64,000 bases of DNA, from positions 1,922,001 to 1,986,000 of the forward strand of contig JAHRBS010000001.1 of NCBI GenBank assembly GCA_024305745.1, written 5' to 3'. The notes below the pieces were generated by a model that was not told the DNA's origin, did no database searches, and was given only the letters and a program-made list of their open reading frames with translations. The position numbers and the translations under genes are program-made. The DNA comes from Polyporus tsugae. Lineage: Eukaryota; Basidiomycota; Agaricomycetes; Polyporales; Polyporaceae. Shown piece after piece: positions 11,828 through 21,740 of the stretch (positions within the stretch are counted from its first letter, which is position 1; each line of letters opens with the position of its first letter).

Positions 11828-12932
11828 CCTGTCCCCAGAAGTAGTCCACGAGTCACAAGCAGCAGGTTACGCGGATACGGAGTAGCGGAGAGTTGTGGCA
11901 GGCGGTCAAGGCGTGTTGGGCGCTTCGCGGATCGAAGTGAGCGCTAGCGCCGCAGCTGTGCCGAAGCACCGTTCTCCCTGTATGGTAACTCTGCCGCAGG
12001 TAGTACGTTCACCAACTTAACAGCCTCACGATTTGCTTGCATCTATCGCCCGAGACATCATCTGCATCACACCGTGACACACGCCACCCGCTCAAGGGGA
12101 AGAACATATCTCTTTAGCCGCGCGACGACCGCCTGAAACATCCCACTGAGCTCCCTGGAGATGTTGTCAGATAGTACATCATGTAGGGCCGAGTCGGACC
12201 CACTTCGACTACATTCCCCGATTTTGCCAGTGTCAGATGTCTCAAAGGCCCGAGGTCATCCCAACGCGTGTCGCTATTTTGTAATTGCAGCAGCTCAAGG
12301 AAAGCGCCCTATCTTCAGCGTTCCTACCACATAGTGATCAGTCATCCTTCTCGGATCGCAGCCAATTGAATAAGTATCTCTCCTCGCGCTTCCTACCTTT
12401 CCAGTTCTTCCCAGCCGTGGATAAATGGCCGCTTCCTCGGACACCGCTGGAGAAATCGAAGCGCAACACGATGTGTAATTGGACCCTATGACAGCAGGGC
12501 ACAGCGCTGTGTCGGTGCGGTGCACCCGATCGCGGATGTTAATGAAAGCGATAACGAATCTGTAAGTACCCTTCCCAGCAGCAGTACTTCTGACGTTCTG
12601 ATACAATGCGCATACCCGTCCCGCAGGTGGCCCGACATGACCTTCTTCTGTGTGCGGGGGCGTTCAACCCTGACGAGTCAAACTCTCATCTTCAGGCATG
12701 CCCCCGCATCGGCGGTCTTACCGCATCTTCCGACCAAAGGTTGGTTTTGGTGCTGGTAAGTAAGCTACACTTAGATAGTTCCTATGCTCTCACAACAAAC
12801 ACGCGATACACGTCCTTATATAGCTTCTACACCCCTTCCAGCTGGCCCTAACAAACTCTATCATGCAGCTCGCGCAGTCTCTCACCAGCGACCACTACAT
12901 ACCCGATAGTAGCGTCCATAGGCCGTTCTCAT
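11828..12932. other. SR140-PP5 intergenic region
   Basis: 1.1 kb between two minus-strand genes. It should contain the SR140 promoter and leader and the PP5 3' UTR. A possible + strand exon pair (before a GTAAGT donor at about 12560 and after a CCGCAG acceptor at about 12626) can be imagined, but its product matches nothing I know, so I do not call it. Confidence 0.4.
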
Positions 12933-15726
12933 CTACATGAGCAAATTCGCAAGTCCGCTCGACGCGTAAGCCATGGGCTTCATCGGCGGGTGTGGCTGCG
13001 CCTCGAACTGGGTGTATTCTTGCGTACCCTGAGCGTCGATGCGGATCTGCGAGTGCAACCCGGCGCATGTGCGGACGGATGAAATAAAACAGAAGGTTCA
13101 TTAGCGCCACATACACACGCGGCAATGTGGGCCGAGGATTCCTTACGAAAGCTCCCTTGTTGCCTGCCTGGTCGACGTAATTTGGCGCCGAGAATACCTG
13201 TGCGGGGTTAGATCGTGAACATGAACGACAGTGAGGTCGCAGAGTGGGGGATAATGAGGGGAAAGAGATCGTCGTGAGTGCACAGCACCGGCAACGCAGT
13301 TGAGCACCCTTACCGTAGTGCAAAGGCCGTCGTGCTCCACGGAGTAACCATCTGTTATGGCTTAGATCAGTAACCTCGGGCAGAACGTTGCGTGAGAAGC
13401 CGACCTTGGCGGACTTCATGGCTGCGAATGACACCCGTGACCCCGTTAGCCTGGCACCACCGCCGAGTTACGTCAGGTCCAAATGCAATTCCAACTCCCT
13501 ATCCGGTCGTGATACAATCGTCGTAAGTTCTCGAACCTTCCCAGAGAACGTAGCATATTGCATGGCCTACTCACGCGTTTGCTCGGTCCTCGACCTGGGA
13601 GTTCCTGGGGGTCCGTCCACAGTAGCTATGCGAGAAACGAATATTAGGTAAGTTGCCAGTGATGTGCTAACTCCGCTACCGGCACAACCTACCTCGCCTA
13701 GATATGTGCATGAGCATCAGCTAGAACGAGCCACAGACGCGAGGAGACGAGAACGCACACATGAGTCCCTCTTGTCCTGGTTGATGGCCTATTCGCTGGA
13801 CCTTACGGATATCGTCGAGTGTCACGCCGTCTTTACTGAATAACCCGCCATGGACGACAAAGTAGCGTTTCTTGTCTTCAGGCGACAAGATCGCCTCCTT
13901 TGACTTAGCTGGTGGCGGTTTCGTAGCGCTGACGAGGGTCGCGAGGGGCACTGCAAGAAGTGGGGTATTCAGTGTCATACAAACCCATTCGAAGATCGCG
14001 CTGAAGGCGAACGTACTCGCAGTGAAGACATGAGCGAAGAGCTGTCGCGTCGGATTGTATTGTGGCGTCCCGGAGTTAAAGAAGCTTAGTCAATGAGCCG
14101 ACGAACGATCGAGAGTGTTTACCTTGTACGTCTGATCGCCAAACTTGTGCTTGGCCTCCCCCTCGAAGCCGTACGTGCGGTTCATCTCCTTGGCCTCGTG
14201 GTTTCCGCGGTTGATGTACATGTTCCTGGGGTAAAGCCCTGTGCCACAGGTTCACCCTCAATTCGCCATACGGATATGCTGGCACTGCACACTTACACTT
14301 GAACACGAGGGCGGTCAAGATGACCTCAATTGACCATGACCCTCGGTCAACGAGATCACCGTTCATGAGCAAGCTGTGCGTCTCGCTGGGCTCTCCCGTG
14401 AGGGATAGCAGATGGAGATAGTCGTAAAATTGGCCTGATGAAGTGATCAACGACAAATAGACCCGTGGATGTCATGCAGAGCGTACCGTGGACATCGCCG
14501 ATTACATCGATCGTCTGGCCGTCCGGGACGTCGACGTCGACCAAACTCTCTTCCTTTTCGAAATATGAATGCGCGCCGAGAAGGATCTCCCACGCGTACC
14601 TTTAACTTCCCCATTGGTAGAGTCCTATGAAAAGCGAGAAGACAGAAGACTGCACCTTCTGGGAATTGATTTGCCATCCTTGAACCACTGGATCATGTCC
14701 CGCACGAACTGAATGTTGATCGTGAACTTCCCGTCGCTGTCAGTAGGGAGGATAGGTCCGGCATAACCCTTGTCCACGTCGCATCCGCCTTGCGACCAGA
14801 ATGAGTGTTGCAAATCCCAGTGGGTGTTATTGCGCAAGACGACAGGTCCGCATACCTTCAGCGATGATTTCATAACATCGTATGACGGCGCTCTTCTCTT
14901 CTTCCATCTCAATTGCCTATAGGACATCCGGAATGAGTTTCCTCAGCAGCCGTAACGTGATCGCCCAATGCACCTTCTCGAATTCCACCTTGCGGAAGAT
15001 CTTCTGAGTGCTATCCAACTGCATCCGCACGAGCTGGTTTTGCGGCTCGAGCGTGAGGAGCTTCTTGAAGTCCGCAATCGCCTGCTTGTATCTCAACGTT
15101 TGTAGATAACAGGTTGCTCGCCTGAAGTGACAATCAGACACGCGGAAAGCCACAAATAAAAGGGCAACGACATGCCGATAATATGCCTTGGCGTATTTTG
15201 GATCGAGCTCAATGGCCATGCCTTCAAGCAACCGCGCATGTTAAGGAATCGACATCGCCCGACATGAGCGAGATATATACGCACCAGCATCGTGAAGTCC
15301 GTAGCCATGTTCCTCGAGCTTGACCCTCGTGTACGCCCGATTGCACCAAAGCGTAGCATCACCAGGGTTCTTCTCGATAGCACGCGTGTACAGCTCCGCC
15401 GCCTTGTTGAAGTCGTGCGCTGTGCTCCCCAATCGACCACAGACCCCGCGCGGCACCCAAGCAGCCCCGCACAAGGTTCACATCCGCACGCACACACCCC
15501 AAGATCAAAGACGTCATTACAGCCCACACCCGGACAACACGGAACACACAAGACACGCACATGTAAACGCCTTATTGGCCTCCGCCTTGAGCGTCGCCGC
15601 CTCCGCCTTCGCCTCGTCCGTGATGTCCTGCAGGCTCAGCTTCGACAGCAACGACGACGACGGCTGTGAGGTCGTCGGCGTACTCGATAGGGACCCGACG
15701 TCACTGGGGACCGAGTCGCTCGACAT
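12933..15726 (-). CDS. Serine/threonine protein phosphatase 5 (TPR-PP5)
   Basis: Hsp90-associated PPP-family phosphatase. The N-terminus carries three TPR units ([20 protein letters not shown], then [14 protein letters not shown], then [18 protein letters not shown]). The catalytic domain shows the metal-binding and catalytic motifs [54 protein letters not shown] and [17 protein letters not shown]. It ends [20 protein letters not shown], with the stop at 12935-12933. The gene has many short introns. One follows exon 15221-15176 with a GC donor, and a 5-base microexon (13697-13693) restores the frame between GLMC and ELLWTDPQ. A basidiomycete-style insert ([19 protein letters not shown]) lies before VVHGGLF. 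Identity is certain; some internal exon edges were read by hand. Confidence 0.93.
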
Positions 15727-16428
15727 GCTTTTGATTCTCGGAGGTCGTGTTCTCGCAAGGGGTGGCTGTCAGATTAGATGCCGGGGGATCTAGAACACCA
15801 GAGCAGCCTCGGAGAGGCTAGACGCAGAACTTCCGCGTATTCAGGTAAGTCGCTCTGCCTGCTTCGAGGACTGAGCGTAGAGTTAAGCCAAGAAAGCTTA
15901 GACGGGGGTGTGGGAGCGAAGGTGAGGAAGCGGTCCAAAAGGAAAGAGGCTGATCAAAGATTTGGTCCCTCGTCTGAATCGTCCGAAGCCACTGACCACA
16001 TAGACGCTCGAGCACGGTTATCGTCGTTCAAGCGGTTCTGATCTTGGATGCAAAGAATACATACAGATCATTACCTTATTCGATTCCGGCGAGTCGTGTT
16101 CAAATTAGTACCACAAAGAGTGCATTCATCGCTGGCAGGGTATTAGAAGTGTGTATAATGGGGTATAGCAGGTATATATTCTCGACCGACAGGACTATAC
16201 TCGTACATATCACTCTCACTCTCACTCGAAGAGGAAGCAGCAAACGCGACACTACTAATAATGAGAGACGGCCCACTGAGCGTGGAGAGGGTATATCGTA
16301 GTCATAACTTAAAAGCGATGAAGCACGGCGCTCCATGAAAATCCAATGCCAAGCGACCGACAAAACAAGATGCGCGCTGCACTGCAAACTTGGAGCTCCT
16401 CAAACCATTATCGCCATGCGGACGACAA
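15727..16428. other. Upstream of PP5 / downstream of the lysozyme-like gene
   Basis: 700 bases that should carry the PP5 promoter and the 3' UTR of the minus-strand gene ending at 16429. A short CACTCTCACTCTCACTC run lies at about 16209. No gene is recognised. Confidence 0.4.
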
Positions 16429-17777
16429 TCAATGGCAGTTGTCGAGGTTGAAGTACTTGCCAATGCGGGGGCTACCAGTGTAGGGGTCCTTGTTGAGGTA
16501 CCAGCCGTTGAGGTTCTGGACGAGGCTACCAGGGACTATTCAGTACAAGCTAAACCATATTCATCGCGAGCACGCTCACTAGTCCATGTTGTTCTGGCAC
16601 AAGCAGCAGCTTGACCACCTGGCCGCGGTGGCCGAACCCTGCAAATTTCGTGTTCAATCCCATTTCACACTACGATGTCGACAATTGCGGCTGCTTACGA
16701 CTGTCATGTGCTGGGGCCAACCGTTGTAGTTCCCGAGGGTCAACAACAAGTTTCCGCCGTTCGCATTGAGGGTGTCCGCGAAGAACTTGGTACCAGTCCT
16801 GATGTTGAAGTCCACGTCCTGACAGTCACCGTTGGGAGCACCGCCACATTTGTCCTTCGAAATCTGCATCAAGCCCTGCTCGCCTCCGCCGCCAACCTCG
16901 TGGGGGTTGCAAGTAGACTCCTGCATGGCAATCGAAGCGATAATAATCGGGGGAACTGTGCCACATTGCGTGTGAGATTGGGCATAGGACGACCATAAAA
17001 GCATCGTAATGCACTTACTGCCGTGCTGGTTGGCGTAGTTGACAAAAGTGTCAATGTACTTGCTGCACGCCGTGAAAGGGGTGTTCGGGTCCTTGAGCGC
17101 ATCATACAGGCTGACAGTAACGACGTCGTTAACTGTGACGTGAGGCGGGTTCCAACCGCCTTCGGTAAGGCCGCAGTTCATCCAATCAATGTTACCGTTA
17201 GGGCCGTGTGTGGCCGTGAGTTCCTCTGGACGCAAAGCCTGAGATCCGGTGCACAAGTTCAAAACGACTAGCATGATACGTACTGGTAGCACCGGAGTTA
17301 CCGCAAGACCAGTCGGTGATACGAATCAAACCAGCAAGGTTGACGGAGGTGCTCGCGTTATTTCCGCTGTCCGGGTTGCTCTCGCTTCCATTATTGTTGT
17401 TCGAGTTGCCCTTGTTTCCGCTGTCGTTGTTACCACTCGAGCCATTGGAGCCAGTGGTCAATCCGGTAGGCGCGTTCTTCTTGGTTGAAGTCGCCTTGGT
17501 TGAAGTCGCCTTGGGTGTGGAGGATGAGGTGGAAATGAGCTGATTGGAATGTCATTCATTGTTCCACCAACCGACACAACGACGGACTGTAACTCACAGT
17601 GCTGGTGGAGCGGGTCTTGCAGCGGCCAGAGCTGGCACGCTTGGCATGGTCGTCATTACTGTCGTGACGGGCAACGTTGTGATGCCGGGCCCCCATGCGC
17701 GGGAGGCCGTCATGGCCGGAAGCCTGGACGACGCCGATGGCGGCGGCGAGAAGAAGGAAAGGAGCGGACAGCTTCAT
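16429..17777 (-). CDS. Secreted lysozyme-like SLT-domain protein (GH23-like)
   Basis: Probable secreted muramidase or lytic-transglycosylase-fold protein of the type common in Agaricomycetes. The start at 17777 gives a signal peptide (MKLSAPFLLLAAAIGVVQAS), followed by a Ser/Thr/Lys-rich stretch with a direct ATSTK repeat and an Asn/Gly/Ser linker. The conserved part runs ITDWSCGNSGAT, HGPNGNIDWMNCG, IPPIIIASIAMQESTCNP (catalytic Glu in AMQES), EQGLMQISKDKCGGAPNGDC, FNIRTGTKFFADTLN and LGNYNGW, and ends LNGWYLNKDPYTG with the stop at 16431-16429. Six or so exons are needed. The exon-3 acceptor at 17226 and the intron inside GSKCIT were placed by frame and family fit. A role against bacterial cell walls is inferred from the fold, not shown. 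Confidence 0.88.
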
Positions 17778-18571
17778 TGTGGCGAGCTGGTTGCGTACGA
17801 CGTAGAGCCGGGAGAGATGGTGGTGAAAGCGAGGGAGGAGGTGGAGGGAGACAAGGCGCGGGGAGATGACTTCGCGGAGACTTGAGACATCCCAAATCAG
17901 TCGGAGGAAATGCGCCAAGCCACAATTGCCGTTCGATTGGAAACCCACGCGTGCGCGTCCAGCATCCGCACAGCCAATCGCGACGTCCGCCCAGAGCCGA
18001 ACTGTTATAATGAATTCGGCCCCAGTCTGCTTGGAAGCGGACACCCTCTGCCGTCTGTGCATCCCGGTCACAGAACGGCTCAGGTTGCCCACGAAAGCGG
18101 CGATGAGACCGGTTGCTATGGATTGTGGTCCATCCAGACGCCATCTGGAACTGCAGAGATGGTGAACCTGTGGCGAGGGGTCGACTGTGGTCGTTGTCAA
18201 ATGACCTGGCGTTGACTTGGTATTGACATCTCCCCGCTCGGTTCTGATCGGCGCCGGCGCCAAGGCATCATGCATTGCTGTGCCGGCGGCCCGGCAAGCT
18301 GGACGGCAGCTGGCGGCAGACCCGGCGGAGCTTCCATCTTGCCGTCTTACACTTGCCCTTTACACACGAACGGCGGCAACTTACTAATTGAACCAAGCAT
18401 GCCCGGAAAGCCGCGTCAGACTGCACCTCGCAAGAACATTGGACTGCAGCTAGTGACGCGGCAGACCTACAGTATGTAAGTAAGTATACGTCTATCCCGC
18501 ACGGATTGCGCACGGATCATCTACTTCACAAGGTGTCGGGTCCGATCACATATCTGTCCACCCGCCCCCAA
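17778..18571. other. Upstream of the lysozyme-like gene / 3' of MRI1
   Basis: About 790 bases that should hold the promoter and leader of the lysozyme-like gene and the MRI1 3' UTR. The open minus-strand frame running up to 18275 has no conserved content beyond the coding exon itself. Nothing else is recognised. Confidence 0.4.
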
Positions 18572-20138
18572 TCAGACGATAGGCGTCAAATTGAACACAT
18601 CCTCCCCGCCTTTCTTCACTGCAACACCCTTCTCGGTCACAATGGCTGTGATCAGGCTCGCCGGCGTGACGTCGAAACTTGGGTTGTAAACTCCTTCCAG
18701 CCCTTCTGGCGTCACCATCACCGTCGCCTGCTCCTTTATCCCCTCTCCGTTCAGCATCGTCGGATATAGCGCTCCTCGGACGAGGCACGCCTCGATTGCA
18801 GGCCGATGTTCAATAGGAATGCTGTTGCCCGGGTTTCCCAAAATCGCTCAGCTTTCTCACGCACACCTCTACCAAGCAAACTCGTTGCGCTTACCCTTTG
18901 CCGTCTGGAACCTGGAGGTCGACCGTGCTGACCGGCGCCACCACGATGAACGGGATGTTGTGACGTGCCGCCAGCACAGCTGCATTGTATGTCCCAATCT
19001 GCGGCGTAATATCTGTCAGAAACGCTGATTGCGACGCTTCCAGGCACCTGCGACCTCACCTTGTTGGCAGTGTCCCCATTGCGAGCGATTCGGTCGGCAC
19101 CAACCGCTACGAAATGTTCCGGCATAAGAAGTCAAATTGATCAATCAATAGGATGTCTTTGGCCGATGACCCACCGATCGCGTGGATGTTGTGGTGCTGG
19201 AACAGCGACCCAACCATGCTGTCGCACAGCATCGTCGACGGTATGTTCAGCGACTTGAGCTCGAACGCGGTTAGTCTACCGAATTCGAGGACAACGGGTG
19301 AGTGCCTAGTGTCCTTAAAAGTTTAACCAACTCTGAACCAACCGCGAGCCCTGATGGTATGGCGTAGACTGGGTGAAGAATGCCTGTTGGAGTTTTCCGG
19401 TCTCATGCAGGTATGTAATCAAGCCGAGGGCTGTTCCATATCCCTGTATCATCGGAGAATTCGAATGTCAGAACGAAAACGACGGGGCAGATGACAGATA
19501 TTTGACAGACCGAAGTCGCCAGTGACCCGGTATTGCAGACAGTCATCACGTTCAGATCCGTACCGCTCCCGCCTTGGCTCTGGACGCGCTCAACGAGCCA
19601 TTCGCCTCCCCATTTGGACATCAGCTTGTTCCTGCCCACGTCCTCCGCATCGATCTCCTTTGCCTCTGCGATCAACTCCTGTGCGATCGTTTGGACATCT
19701 TTGCCAGCATCGATTAACGTTTGTAGTTTCTTGGAAAGTCGACGGGTGGCAGCGCCAAGATTCACCGCGGTGGGACGGGCGGTGAACAGGTGCGCGAGGA
19801 TGGTCTCGAGATGCTGCTTGAAGGCATCCGTGGTCCCGAGCCATTCAGGCGACGGTGAACTACCCAGCGCATGGGTAAGGTAGTCAGCAACAGCTAACGA
19901 AGCCAGAGATGCGATAGCCGGTGCACCGCGGATCTGCAAACGATGAAAAAAGCGTCTGTTCAGCAACGCTTTAACGGGTATGCATATGTGCACGTATGCC
20001 TGCCTTCATAGACTTGATAGCATCGAATGCGTCATCGATGGACTTGATCTCAAGGAACTCGGTAGTATGTGGCAGAAGGAGCTGGTTGACGATCTCTAGC
20101 TTGCCTTCGCTCTTGCGGATTGAAGTAAGCGCCGGCAT
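18572..20138 (-). CDS. MRI1: Methylthioribose-1-phosphate isomerase
   Basis: Isomerises 5-methylthioribose-1-phosphate to 5-methylthioribulose-1-phosphate in methionine salvage; member of the eIF2B-like family. The start at 20138 gives MPALTSIRKSEGKLEIVNQ. Further blocks are KSIDDAFDAIKSMK, IRGAPAIASLASLAVADY, RPTAVNLGAATRRL, VMTVCNTGSLATS (catalytic Cys), GYGTALGLITYLHETGK, TMLCDSMVGSLFQHH (catalytic Asp), VGADRIARNGDTANK, IGTYNAAVLAARHNIPF, IPIEHRPAIEA and YNPSFDVTPASLITAIVTEK. Seven exons are used. Intron 1 starts with GC rather than GT (20003-20002), because only that join keeps KSMK-IRGAP in frame. Catalytic residues are intact. Confidence 0.94.
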
Positions 20139-21740
20139 TGTCAGGAGATAGCTCTGCGTGTTGATCGTAAGCCCTGCAGAACGAGCAGAAAACATGCATA
20201 TACATACTGCTATACAATCCAAGAGGATAATAGGATGGATACTGTCAGGATGCAGCTTAGAGTTTCGGGTGCTTCGAACAATTTGACGAACTTCCTTTTT
20301 GGAACTGATCACCCAATCTCACGATCCGCGATCGCAATTCGGGTACATAGCCACGTGCATCTCCGAAGGTGCACCGACACCGTGACGACACCGGCGGTGG
20401 AACATTGACTAAACAGGTCAACGACCGACCCCGCCTTCGCCAACATCTCAGATTCCGCACTTCGACAGAGGCTATAGATCAGACAGCGAGACCCAAAAGA
20501 CATTACTGAACGGTCTGAGTGGCTTGACAGATTTACTAGATATATACGCAGCGGTTGAAACCGAAGAAGGACGGACACCACTATACAATCCACAACTCAA
20601 TCGAAGGTGGGATCGTGCGTGCCATCGAGTCATGACGCTGCGTGATAGCCACGCTTCACCTGTATCATGCCTCATTTACCAGCCCTAAGTATCCCTATCA
20701 TTACTTATGTAGCCATGCCTTCTGGGCCTATAGGTCTTGAGCGCCGCGTGCGCCAATCTGAAATGCTTGGTAATGTATCGAACACGCTGCTCAGCGCTCA
20801 TGCATCATGCACGACACTGCGGTGCCTGCCACATCCGAAAGGAGATGGCCCCCCATTGCCAACCCGCCGTTGCTGGCAGACACGCACAGTCGCTTTTGCG
20901 TGTCAATTGACACAATAACGCATCATTGATGTAAGGTACTAGACTGCTTACATCGAATATGCTCGCGAGGTTACAGCATCCGGTCATGTGTATGCGTTGA
21001 CCGCAGAACACACTAATATGCGCAGGCTGACTCGGAGGAATATAGGATACAGTACTAATAGGATGTTGTAAATTAGCGTGTGTCCGATTCGATCGGTCCG
21101 TAGTTGGGTCGATCGGGTCGGATATGTAGTGTCGCACTGGTATACGTAGTACGTACTATGTAGCTAGTGGGTTTCCTTGGTGATCACCCATATCTCGGGT
21201 TATTCTCCAACTGCACCAAGGGGTCAATGTCAGGTCGACCGCCGTATTCCCCAACTCGCTCTTGGATCATACTGTAAGTAAGTACCAAGCAGTGTACATA
21301 CAGAGCACTGGGCTCACGCCGCACGTCAATGATCCGCACTGCAATTACTCCAGAGAGGAGCCAATGCTGTGCCGCGTCCCCCGCGCGCGAAGATCCGATA
21401 TTCAATTCGTATATCCCTTTTTCGTGCAGTAGGACCCCGGACCATCTTGGCCTCGTCAAATTCGTCGCATGCGTTGTGGGGCCACATCACAGAACTGGGG
21501 GGTTCGAGACGGGCCCCACGACTGTGTGATGTGTGCGACTTCGATCTATTCAGAACCCACTTGCTACTACATTTGCCATCAAGTAGCGGGCATTGCGGGC
21601 GGACTGGGGATACGGGTGTTTCGTGGGCCGTGGAGAGTCGGAGAATTCGGAGAAGGATGAGAAGCTGGTGTCTACTTATGTCTATTGATGTCAAGTTGTT
21701 TTCGACTGGTTCCGTACGTACATAGCAGATGTACAAACTA
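20139..21740. other. MRI1 upstream / 3' flank of the allantoin-pathway gene
   Basis: 1.6 kb with no gene I can support. It should contain the MRI1 promoter and the 3' UTR of the minus-strand fusion gene. Around 21465-21540 lies a strong GTGGGGCC/GGCCCCAC hairpin with a competing helix, described in the findings. Confidence 0.4.

Noticed and set aside
12285..12740. Candidate + strand exons between SR140 and PP5
   Set aside because: Donor and acceptor are acceptable but there is no conserved protein and no clear start or end.
21500..21515. tRNA B-box-like GGTTCGAGAC
   Set aside because: No matching A box, acceptor stem or cloverleaf could be built around it.
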